A stretch of 34,276 bases of DNA, taken from assembly GCA_903885585.1 (NCBI GenBank), contig CAISJH010000150.1, positions 1 through 34,276 of the forward strand. The letters are read 5' to 3'. A program made the position numbers and the translations under genes. The notes under the pieces are model-generated. The model saw nothing but the letters and a program-made list of their open reading frames with translations. It had not been told where the DNA came from and did not search any database. Positions 8,885 through 17,042 of this stretch are shown here, in pieces; position 1 is the stretch's first letter; every line of letters begins with the position of its first letter. Origin of the DNA: an uncultured beta proteobacterium. GTDB taxonomy: Bacteria > Pseudomonadota > Gammaproteobacteria > Burkholderiales > Burkholderiaceae_C.

Positions 8885-9833
8885 TGTCCTTGACCACCTT
8901 GCCCCACTTGGCCACTTCAGCTTCGAGGTAGCGGCGCAGGGTGGCGCGGTCCAAGGGCTGGCCGTCCAGCGACAGGGCCGCAAAGCGCTCCTTCACGGTA
9001 TCGGCGCCCAGGGCCTTGTTGATCTCGGCGTTCAGGCGTTCCAGCACCTCGGGCGGCACCTTGGTCGGCGCGAACACGGCAAACCAGGTGTTGGCCTCGA
9101 AACCGGGGTAGCCCAGCTCGGCCACGGTGGGCACATCAGGCAGCGCCGGGCTGCGCTTGAGCGACATCACGGCAATCGGCCGCACCTTGCCCGCCTTGGC
9201 GTGGGGCACGGCCGGGGGCATGGAAGTGCTGGCAATGGGCACCTGGCCGCTGACGGCCGCCTGGGTGGCCGCCGCGGGCTGGAAGGGCACGTGCGTGACG
9301 TCCACCTTGGCCAGGGTTCGAAACAGCAGCTCGGCGCCCAGGTGCGTGGTGGTGCCGTTGCCTGACGACGCATAGGCCATCTTGCTGGCCCTGGCCAGCG
9401 CCAGCAGCTCGGCCAGGTTGTTGGCCTTGACTTCCGGGTGCACATACAGCAGGTTAGGCGTGACCCCGGTCATGGCCACGGGCTGCAGGTCCTTGAGGGC
9501 GTCATAGCCGGCGTTGGCAAACAGCGAGGGGTTCACCGAATAGGCCACGCTGTGCATCAGCAGGGTGTAGCCATCGGCCGGCGCGTTCATCACCTGCTGG
9601 GTGGCGATGTTGCCGCCCGCCCCCGGCTTGTTCTCCACCACCACCGTCTGGCCCAGCTGTGCGGTGAGTTGCGGGCCCAGCAGGCGCGCCACGATGTCGG
9701 TGGAGCTGCCCGGCGCAAAGGCCACGATGATGCGGATGGGCTTGTCGGGCCAGGCCGCTTGCGCGGGCACCAGAGGAGCGCACAGGGCGGCCAGGGTCAT
9801 CGAGGCCAAGAGGGCACGGCGGAAGTTCGTCAT
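8865..9833 (-). CDS. Bug/TctC family substrate-binding protein
   Basis: Start chosen at MTNFRRALLASMTLAALCAPLVPAQA (signal peptide). PIRIIVAFAPGSSTDIVARLLGPQLTAQLGQTVVVENKPGAGGNIATQQVMNAPADGYTLLM. Confidence 0.93.
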   Translation of the reverse strand: MTNFRRALLASMTLAALCAPLVPAQAAWPDKPIRIIVAFAPGSSTDIVARLLGPQLTAQLGQTVVVENKPGAGGNIATQQVMNAPADGYTLLMHSVAYSVNPSLFANAGYDALKDLQPVAMTGVTPNLLYVHPEVKANNLAELLALARASKMAYASSGNGTTTHLGAELLFRTLAKVDVTHVPFQPAAATQAAVSGQVPIASTSMPPAVPHAKAGKVRPIAVMSLKRSPALPDVPTVAELGYPGFEANTWFAVFAPTKVPPEVLERLNAEINKALGADTVKERFAALSLDGQPLDRATLRRYLEAEVAKWGKVVKDNGLKAD

Positions 9834-9980
9834 GGGCATTCCAGTGGTGACGGCGGCGCATCTTAGCCACGGGCAGCCCACATCGCCGCCCCAGATCGGC
9901 CCAGAAGCTCAGGGTTTTCATGGAGAGCCTGCGCCCTTGAGCTCAACGACGATCCTCCCAGAACAGCCCCCGTACCCTAC
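9834..9980. promoter_or_regulatory. Divergent intergenic region between the two catabolic transcription units
   Basis: 147 bp separates divergently transcribed genes (minus start about 9833, plus start about 9981). It contains the 10-bp palindrome TTGAGCTCAA at 9937-9946. Confidence 0.45.
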
Positions 9981-10901
9981 ATGTTCATGGCCACCACCAC
10001 TGCCCTGCCCAGCACCCCCGAGTCCCTGCTGCCCCTGGTCCTGAAGGCCATGGAAGGCGCGCCCAGCCCGCGCCTGCGCCAGCTCATGGCCTCACTCACC
10101 ACCCACCTGCACCAGTTCGTCACCGAAAACCAAGTGACCGAGGACGAGTTCGCCGTGGCGGTGGAGTTCATCACCGGCATCGGTCAGGCCACCGGCCCGC
10201 AGAAGAACGAGGTGATCCTGGCAGCCGACCTGCTGGGGGTGACCTCGCTGGTGGCGCTGCTGAACAACCCTGCGGGCACTGCGCTGGAGCATGAATCGCG
10301 CGCAGCCGCCCGGGTCTCCCATGCGGCGCTGCTGGGCCCGTTCTGGCGCGCCGCCGCCCCCTTGTGTGCGCCTGGCGAGAGCATCGTGCGCAGCCACACG
10401 CCGGGCGACACGCTGGAGGTCTGCGGCACGGTGTTCGGTGCCGACGGACAGCCGGTGGCCGGCGCCACGGTGGACGTGTGGCATGCGTCGCCCAATGGGT
10501 GGTACGAGAACCAGGAGGAGGCCCAGGCCGACATGAACCTGCGCGGCCGGTTCACCACCGATGCGCAGGGGAAGTACTGGTTGCGCACCGTCGTGCCTGC
10601 CGGCTACCCGGTGCCCACGGACGGGCCCTGCGGCCAGTTGCTGGACGCCCAGCAACGCCACCCCATCCGCCCGGCCCACCTGCACTTCATGGTGTCCAGC
10701 CCCGGCCACCGGGTGCTGGTGACCCAGGTGTTCCCGCACGACGACGAGCGCCTGAACAGCGACCCGGTCTTCGGTGTGACGGCGCCCCTGGTCGGCCATT
10801 TCGAGAACACGCAGATCGACGGCCGGCCCGGCCAGCGTCTGGTGCACGACTTCCACCTCACCGCCGGCGAGACGGTGTTCCCCAAGCCGCCCATTCCCTG
10901 A
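9981..10901 (+). CDS. Intradiol ring-cleavage dioxygenase (catechol/hydroxyquinol 1,2-dioxygenase-like)
   Basis: LLGPFWRAAAPLC, VDVWHASPNGWYENQ, LRGRFTTDAQGKYWLRTVVPAGYPVPTDGPCGQLL, RPAHLHFMVSSPGHRVLVTQVF: all intradiol motifs and putative Fe ligands (2 Tyr, 2 His) are present. Confidence 0.94.
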   Translation: MFMATTTALPSTPESLLPLVLKAMEGAPSPRLRQLMASLTTHLHQFVTENQVTEDEFAVAVEFITGIGQATGPQKNEVILAADLLGVTSLVALLNNPAGTALEHESRAAARVSHAALLGPFWRAAAPLCAPGESIVRSHTPGDTLEVCGTVFGADGQPVAGATVDVWHASPNGWYENQEEAQADMNLRGRFTTDAQGKYWLRTVVPAGYPVPTDGPCGQLLDAQQRHPIRPAHLHFMVSSPGHRVLVTQVFPHDDERLNSDPVFGVTAPLVGHFENTQIDGRPGQRLVHDFHLTAGETVFPKPPIP

Positions 10902-10993
10902 GCGAAGCGCGAAGGCGCGCCAGCGCGAGGCCACGGCACGGCCCACGCCTGGCCGCACCAGCTGACCGAACCAACCCGACCCCCTCCCAGCCC

Positions 10994-11767
10994 ATGCCCG
11001 ACATCGCCCCCTTCTCCCCCCAAGACCGCCTGGACGGACAGGTCGCCGTCATCGCCGGCGGCACAGGTGCCATCGGCATGGCGACGGCCCGCCGGTTGGG
11101 CGCACTCGGCGCACGCTGCGTGCTGCTGCACCGCTCGGCCGATGAGGCGGCTGCCCAGGCACTCGCCCAGTCGCTACCCGGCACGGGGCACTTCAGCCTG
11201 CGCGCCTCCATCACCGACAGCGCCTCACTGAAGGCGGCAGCTGAACGCCTGGCCGCGCAATGCCCTGCCGTGCACCTGCTGGTCAACAGCGCGGGCCACA
11301 CGCAGGCCGTGCCCGCTGCCGACCTGGAGGCCCTGAGTGACGAGCTCATCGACGAGATGCTGCAGGTGAACTTCCGCGGCGTGATCGCCACCATTCGCGC
11401 CTTCCTGCCCCTGCTCAAGGCTTCGGGTGACGGGCTGATCGTCAACATCTCGTCCATCGCCGGCTTCACCGGCACGGGCAGCAACCTCGGCTACGTAGCC
11501 GCCAAGGCCGGCGTGGACGTGGTGGGCGATGCGCTGGCCCGGGTGCTGGCACCCACCGTTCGGGTGGTGTCGGTCTCGCCCGGCGTGGTGGACTCGAGTT
11601 TCGTGCCCGGGCGCGGGGCGGACTTCAACACCAAGGCAGCCGCCACCATCCCCCTGCGGCGCATCGGCACCGTGGACGACGTGGCCGCCGCCGTGCAGGC
11701 GCTGGCCACGACGCTGCGCTACGTCACCGGCACGCGGCTGGTGGTCGATGGCGGCCGGCATCTCTGA
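10994..11767 (+). CDS. SDR family oxidoreductase
   Basis: ATG at 10994 inside a longer ORF. AVIAGGTGAIGMATARRLG (cofactor motif), LVNSAG, NISSIAGFTG (Ser), YVAAK (YxxxK). Confidence 0.92.
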   Translation: MPDIAPFSPQDRLDGQVAVIAGGTGAIGMATARRLGALGARCVLLHRSADEAAAQALAQSLPGTGHFSLRASITDSASLKAAAERLAAQCPAVHLLVNSAGHTQAVPAADLEALSDELIDEMLQVNFRGVIATIRAFLPLLKASGDGLIVNISSIAGFTGTGSNLGYVAAKAGVDVVGDALARVLAPTVRVVSVSPGVVDSSFVPGRGADFNTKAAATIPLRRIGTVDDVAAAVQALATTLRYVTGTRLVVDGGRHL

Positions 11768-11797
11768 CGTCATCCTCGAACCCCAACGGCACGCACC

Positions 11798-12673
11798 ATG
11801 CACACCTGCTTTCTCACCTGCGCCGTCACCGGCAACCTGACCCGGCCCGACCAGACGCCGCACCTGCCCATCACGCCCGAGCAGATCGCCAACGAATGCT
11901 TGGCCGCCGGCGAGGAGGGTGCTGCGGCCGTGCACATCCACGTGCGCGACCCCGCCACCGGCCGGCCGTCGATGGAGGTGGAGCTGTACCGCGACGTGGT
12001 GGACCGCATCCGGCAGCGCAATGCCGAGCTCATCATCAACCTCACCCCCGGGCCCGGTGGGCGCTTCATCCCGAGCGAGGATGACCCCAGGGTGGCCGCG
12101 CCGGGCAGCACGCTGCTGCCCCCGATGCAGCGGGTCCCGCACATCGCGCTGATCAAGCCCGATGTGTGCTCGCTGGACTTCAACACCATGAACTCGGGGC
12201 CGGACGTGGTGATCAACACGCCCCGCAACGTGCGCATCATGGCCCATGCCATCCGCGAGGCCGGCGTCGTACCCGAGCTCGAGATCTTCGACTCCGGTGA
12301 CATCCACCTGGCGCGCGACCTCATCGCCGACGGCACCCTGGCCGGCCCCGGGCTGTGGACCTTCGTGACGGGCGTGAAGTACGGCTTCTCGCCCAGCACC
12401 GAGACCCTGCAGTACGCCCGCAGCCTGCTGCCTGCCGGCGCGCTGTGGTCGGCCTTCGGCATCGGGCGGCACGAGTTCCCCATGGTGGCGCAGGCCTGGC
12501 TGCTGGGCGGGCACCTGCGGGTGGGGATGGAAGACAACATCTTTCTTGAGAAGGGCGTGCTGGCGCGCAGCAATGCGGAGCTGGTGGCCAAGGCCAGGCG
12601 CATGGTGCGCGACCTGGGCGGCGAGCTCATGAGCCCGCGCGAAGCGCGACGCCTGATCGGCCTGAAGGACTGA
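11798..12673 (+). CDS. BKACE family (beta-keto acid cleavage enzyme; 3-keto-5-aminohexanoate cleavage protein family)
   Basis: EGAAAVHIHVRDPATGRPS (Zn His pair), LIINLTPGPGG, LGGHLRVGMEDNIFLEKGVLARSNAELV (family C-terminal motif). Confidence 0.93.
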   Translation: MHTCFLTCAVTGNLTRPDQTPHLPITPEQIANECLAAGEEGAAAVHIHVRDPATGRPSMEVELYRDVVDRIRQRNAELIINLTPGPGGRFIPSEDDPRVAAPGSTLLPPMQRVPHIALIKPDVCSLDFNTMNSGPDVVINTPRNVRIMAHAIREAGVVPELEIFDSGDIHLARDLIADGTLAGPGLWTFVTGVKYGFSPSTETLQYARSLLPAGALWSAFGIGRHEFPMVAQAWLLGGHLRVGMEDNIFLEKGVLARSNAELVAKARRMVRDLGGELMSPREARRLIGLKD

Positions 12674-12756
12674 CCCCGGGCTGACCGAGCCCAGATGAAA
12701 AGGCCCTTGCATCGGCAACGCACCCCGCACCCCCACACCACATTGGAACTCGACCG

Positions 12757-13761
12757 TTGAACCCCACCACTGAGACACGGCCCGCCGTGCGGGTGCTTCA
12801 GAAGGCCGCCGGCGCCGACGCACTGGCGCCCACCATCGAGCACCTGTCACCCCCCACACCAGCTTCAGGGCAGGCCCTGGTGCGCGTGCGCAGCGCGGGG
12901 GTGAACCCCAGCGACGTCAAGGCCCAGATGGGCCTGATGCCGCAGGCCGTCTTTCCCCGCACGCCGGGGCGAGACTACGCGGGCACCGTGGTGGACGGCC
13001 CGAGCGAATGGGTGGGGCGCGAGGTCTGGGGCTCGGGCGGCGACATCGGCATCACCCGGGACGGCTCGCACGCGGGCTGGCTGCTGCTGCCGGTAGAGGC
13101 ACTGCGTGACAAGCCCCGGGCGCTGGACTTTGACGGCGCCGGCAGCGTGGGCGTGCCCTTCGTCACCGCCGTGGAGGGCTACCGGCGCAGCGGTGCACCC
13201 CAGCGCGGCCAGGTCGTGGCGGTGATGGGCGCCAACGGCAAGGTCGGCCAGGCGGCGGTGCAGATCGCCGCGCGCGCCGGCGCCACCGTGGTGGCGGTGC
13301 AGCGCAGCGGGATGCTGGCCGGGCACGCCTGCACGAGCGTGACGATGCTGGACGCCCGCGGCCTGGCCCCGGCCGACTTGGCCGCGCGCATGCGCGAGTG
13401 CGCTGGCGGGCGCGGGGCCGACATCGTGTTCAACACCGTGGGCAGCCCCTACTTCGAGGCGGCCAACCTGGCCATGGCCAAGCGGGCCACTCAAATCCTC
13501 ATCTCTACCGTCGAGCGCCCGGTGGCCTTCGACATCTTCACCTTCTACCGGGCGATGCACACCTTCGTGGGCATCGACTCGCTGGCGCTGGACTGCGTGG
13601 CCGCCGCCGAGCGGCTGGACAGCCTGCGCGAGGGCTTCGAGTGCGGCGACCTTCGGCCTTACCCGGTGGAGGCCTCCTCGGTCTACGGCCTGGCTGATGC
13701 GCTCACCGCGTACCGGCGCGTGATCGGTGGTGACGACGCACGCATGGTGCTGCGACCCTGA
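12757..13761 (+). CDS. MDR/quinone oxidoreductase-like zinc-type alcohol dehydrogenase superfamily protein
   Basis: TTG start at 12757. ALVRVRSAGVNPSDVKAQMG, PGRDYAGTVV, GQVVAVMGANGKVGQAAVQIAARAGATVVAV. Confidence 0.88.
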   Translation: MNPTTETRPAVRVLQKAAGADALAPTIEHLSPPTPASGQALVRVRSAGVNPSDVKAQMGLMPQAVFPRTPGRDYAGTVVDGPSEWVGREVWGSGGDIGITRDGSHAGWLLLPVEALRDKPRALDFDGAGSVGVPFVTAVEGYRRSGAPQRGQVVAVMGANGKVGQAAVQIAARAGATVVAVQRSGMLAGHACTSVTMLDARGLAPADLAARMRECAGGRGADIVFNTVGSPYFEAANLAMAKRATQILISTVERPVAFDIFTFYRAMHTFVGIDSLALDCVAAAERLDSLREGFECGDLRPYPVEASSVYGLADALTAYRRVIGGDDARMVLRP

Positions 13762-13852
13762 GCAGGGCCTGCGCCGGCACTCAGCAACCATCACCTCACA
13801 CGGTACAAGCCGCCACACCGTCAACCTTTCACCCGCCACAGGAGCGCCCCGC

Positions 13853-14215
13853 ATGCACATCACCCGCTTCGCCGAAGCCCCCGAATACCAGGCGCCCAAC
13901 CACTTCGACATGCGCTGCGTTTACCTGCAGGGGCGTACGGCCGGGCCCTCGGTGCAGCTGTGGTTAGGTGTCTCCACCATCGAGCCAGGCGGCCACACCG
14001 GGTTGGACCCGTCGCCCATGGAAAAGCACTACGTGGTGCTGGAGGGTGAGTTGACGCTCGTGGCCGAGTTGGAGGGGCACACTGAGAGTGCCGTGCTGGG
14101 CCTGCACGACTCCGCCCGCTTTGCGCCGGGCGAGAAGCGGCAATTGCGCAACCACACCGACCAGCCCGCCAAGGTGCTGCTGGCCATGCCCCTGGCGCCA
14201 CCGGCGGCCGGCTGA
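13853..14215 (+). CDS. Cupin domain protein
   Basis: ATG at 13853 (MHITRFAEAPEYQAPNHFDMRC...). IEPGGHTGLDPSPMEKHYVVLEGELTLV...RFAPGEKRQLRNHTDQPAKVLLAM resembles the two cupin motifs. Confidence 0.8.
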   Translation: MHITRFAEAPEYQAPNHFDMRCVYLQGRTAGPSVQLWLGVSTIEPGGHTGLDPSPMEKHYVVLEGELTLVAELEGHTESAVLGLHDSARFAPGEKRQLRNHTDQPAKVLLAMPLAPPAAG

Positions 14216-14237
14216 TGAACCCCACCACCACATCCAG

Positions 14238-15941
14238 ATGCCCCACATGAACACATCAACCGCCCCCTGCCCGCCCATGAAGGGCGTACTCGGCCGCCTG
14301 ATGGCCGCCGCATCATTGGCCATCGCGTGCGCCGTGGCCACGGCCCAGCCGGCCGACCTCATCGTGACCAACGCCAAGGTGGTCACGCTGGACGCGAAGT
14401 CCACCGTCGCACAAGCGCTGGCCGTGCGCGACGGTCGGCTGCTGGCGGTGGGCGACGCCGCAACGGTGGGCCGGCTTGCCGGGCCGGCCACGCGCAGCGT
14501 GGACGCGGGTGGTCGCACCGTGATTCCAGGGCTGATCGACTCGCATCTGCACGGCATCCGTGCAGCGCTGAGCTACGCCACCGAGGTGAACTGGATCAAC
14601 ACCTACACCATCGCTGAGGCGATGGCGAGACTGAAGGCCAAGGCTGCAGCCGCACGCCCCGGGGCCTGGCTCATCGTGGCCGGGGGGTGGACGGAGCAGC
14701 AATTCGCGGAGAAGCGCCGCCCCACCCTGGACGAGGTGATGGCCGCCGCGCCTGACAACCCGGTCTACATCCAGCTTTTCTACAACTCGGTGCTGATCAC
14801 ACCCAAAGGGCTGGAGACGTTGAAGCTGCAGGCCGGCACACCGCCCCACGGCCTGACGGTGGAGCGTGACGCCGCCGGCGCAGCCACCGGCTGGTGGGGC
14901 GGCAGCATCGTGAACATATCGCAGCTGTTCGACACGCTGCCCCAGCCCACCTACCAAGACCACGTGGCGGGCACGCGGCAGTTCCTTGCCGAGCTCAACC
15001 GACTGGGCGTCACCGGGTTCGTCGACACCGGCGGCTTCAGCATCTCGGCGCCTCAGTACGCCGCCCTGTTCCAGCTCTGGCGCGAAAAGGCCATGACTGT
15101 GCGCGTGGCCTATCACCTGTTCTCGCAGCGGCGCGACACCGAGCTGGCCGACTACCAGGCCGCCACGCAGCTGATGCCCATGGGCTTTGGCGATGAAATG
15201 CTGAAGTTCAACGGCATTGGCGAGCGCATCACGCTGAGCATGTACAACAACAACTTCCCGAACGAGGAGGTCAAGAGCCGGTTCTACGAGGCCATCCGCT
15301 GGGCGGCCGACCGTCGCATGGCCGTGACCGTCCACTGGAGCGAGAACAGCTCGGTGGGCCACCTGCTGGACCTGTTCGAGCGCGTGAACCGGGAGGTCCC
15401 GATCGCCCCGCTGCGCTGGTCGGTGGCGCACCTGGAGAACGCCTCGGAAGAGAACCTCAAGCGCATGGCAGCGCTGGGCGTGGGGTGGACGGTGCAGATC
15501 TCCACTTACTACAACGGCGACGCCCTGCTGGCACGCACGGGCGAGGCAGCGCGCCGCATGCCACCCGTGGTGACCGCGCGGCGCCTGGGCGTGAAGGTGG
15601 GCGGCGGCACCGACGCCCACCGGGTGGCCTCCTACAACCCGTTTCTGGTGCTGCAGTGGCTGCTGAGCGGGCGCACGGTCAGCGGCCTGCAACTGCGCTC
15701 GCCCCTTGAGACCCCCAGCCGCGAGGACGCCCTGCGTCACTACACCATTGACGCCGCCTGGTTCAGCTTTGACGAGCACCAGCGCGGCTCGCTTGAGCCC
15801 GGCAAGCTCGCCGACTTCGCCGTGCTGGACCAGGACGTGATGACCGTGCCGCTGGAGCGCATCGAGCGCACGCAGTCGCTGATGACGGTGCTGGGCGGCC
15901 GCGTCGTGCACGCAGCAGGTCCGTTCGCAGCCCCACGATGA
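14238..15941 (+). CDS. Exported amidohydrolase family 3 (YtcJ-like) protein
   Basis: ATG at 14238 or 14247, then a signal peptide (MAAASLAIACAVATAQPADLIVTNAKVVTLD). VIPGLIDSHLHG metal motif, VTVHWSENS, GGGTDAHRVASYNPF, LEPGKLADFAVLDQDVM. Confidence 0.88.
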   Translation: MPHMNTSTAPCPPMKGVLGRLMAAASLAIACAVATAQPADLIVTNAKVVTLDAKSTVAQALAVRDGRLLAVGDAATVGRLAGPATRSVDAGGRTVIPGLIDSHLHGIRAALSYATEVNWINTYTIAEAMARLKAKAAAARPGAWLIVAGGWTEQQFAEKRRPTLDEVMAAAPDNPVYIQLFYNSVLITPKGLETLKLQAGTPPHGLTVERDAAGAATGWWGGSIVNISQLFDTLPQPTYQDHVAGTRQFLAELNRLGVTGFVDTGGFSISAPQYAALFQLWREKAMTVRVAYHLFSQRRDTELADYQAATQLMPMGFGDEMLKFNGIGERITLSMYNNNFPNEEVKSRFYEAIRWAADRRMAVTVHWSENSSVGHLLDLFERVNREVPIAPLRWSVAHLENASEENLKRMAALGVGWTVQISTYYNGDALLARTGEAARRMPPVVTARRLGVKVGGGTDAHRVASYNPFLVLQWLLSGRTVSGLQLRSPLETPSREDALRHYTIDAAWFSFDEHQRGSLEPGKLADFAVLDQDVMTVPLERIERTQSLMTVLGGRVVHAAGPFAAPR

Positions 15942-16044
15942 ACCTGCCCACACGGCTGGCCAAATCCTGGCCCTTTCCTGCCCATCGCCAACCGGCCTAT
16001 CCCCTTGGCGCAAGCTCTTGACCGTTGAACCCTGGAGAACGTCC

Positions 16045-17034
16045 ATGAACACCCTGACCCGCCGCCCCCTGCTGCAGTTACTGGCCAGCACCGCCCTGGC
16101 CTTGACCGCCCACACCGCCTGGTCCCAGGCACCGGCCTGGCCTGCAGCCGCCCCGATCAAGCTCGTCGTGCCCTTCACGCCGGGCAGCGGCACCGACGTG
16201 ATGGCCCGCGTGCTGGCCGAGAAGCTGGGCCCAGCGCTGGGCCAGCAGGTGGTGGTGGAGAACAAGCCGGGCGCCGGCGGCACCGTGGGAGCCGCGCAGG
16301 TGGCCAAGTCGGCCGCTGACGGCTACACGCTGCTGGTTCACAGCTCGGGCCACGTGGTCAACCCGGCGCTGTACCCCAAGCTGGCGTATGACACGCTGAA
16401 GGACTTCGATGGCGTCACGCCGCTGGCCAGCCTGCCCAACGTGCTGGTGGTTTCGCCGGCCAAGGGCTACAAGGACGTGGCAGACCTCGTGGCCAAGGCG
16501 AAGGCCCGGCCCGACACGCTGTTCTACGCCTCGGCAGGCAATGGCTCGGCCACGCACATGAATGCCGAGCAGTTCCGCGTGGTGGCTGGTCTGAAAGCCC
16601 AGCACGTGCCCTTCAAGGGCACGCCCGAAGCCCTCACCGACATCATCGGCGGGCGCACCGACTGGTTCTTCGCACCGCTGGTCTCGGTGCTGCCGCTGGT
16701 CAAGGATGGCAAGCTGCAAGCACTGGCCGTGGGCACGGCCGCGCGCTCCTCGGCGCTGCCCAACGTACCGTCCATCACCGACGCCGGCCTCAAGGACGCC
16801 GCCTACACCTTCTGGGTGGGCTTGTTCGCGCCGGCCAAGACGCCCAAAGCGGTGCTCGACCGGCTGCACGCCGAGGTGACCAAGGTGCTGGCCCTGCCGG
16901 ACGTGAAGGACCGGCTGGAAAAGCTCGGCGCCACCCCCATGCCCATGGCGCAACCGGCGTTCGAGAAGTTCCTTGAGTCCGAGACCGCAGCCGCCGCGCA
17001 ACTCGTCAAGGCCGCCGGCATCCGCCTGGACTGA
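16045..17034 (+). CDS. Bug/TctC family substrate-binding protein
   Basis: Start at MNTLTRRPLLQLLASTALALTAHTAWSQ. PIKLVVPFTPGSGTDVMARVLAEKLGPALGQQVVVENKPGAGGTVGAAQVAKSAADGYTLLV. Confidence 0.94.
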   Translation: MNTLTRRPLLQLLASTALALTAHTAWSQAPAWPAAAPIKLVVPFTPGSGTDVMARVLAEKLGPALGQQVVVENKPGAGGTVGAAQVAKSAADGYTLLVHSSGHVVNPALYPKLAYDTLKDFDGVTPLASLPNVLVVSPAKGYKDVADLVAKAKARPDTLFYASAGNGSATHMNAEQFRVVAGLKAQHVPFKGTPEALTDIIGGRTDWFFAPLVSVLPLVKDGKLQALAVGTAARSSALPNVPSITDAGLKDAAYTFWVGLFAPAKTPKAVLDRLHAEVTKVLALPDVKDRLEKLGATPMPMAQPAFEKFLESETAAAAQLVKAAGIRLD

Positions 17035-17042
17035 GCCACTTC

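Noticed and set aside
12677-12691. gggct/agccc hairpin after the BKACE gene
   Set aside because: Only 5-bp arms and no T-tract; not enough to call a terminator.
11225-12859. 544-aa minus-strand ORF opposite the SDR, BKACE and MDR genes
   Set aside because: Spans three convincing plus-strand genes antisense; low-complexity reverse-frame composition.
15938-16020. 27-codon ORF with an ATGA overlap at the end of the amidohydrolase
   Set aside because: Too short, no recognisable sequence, and a strong Bug start follows at 16045. Treated as spacer.
14313-16307. 664-aa minus-strand ORF opposite the amidohydrolase
   Set aside because: Antisense to a well-supported CDS. Its composition is His/Gln/Arg/Val-rich, as is typical of reverse-frame translation of GC-rich genes, with no recognisable motif.
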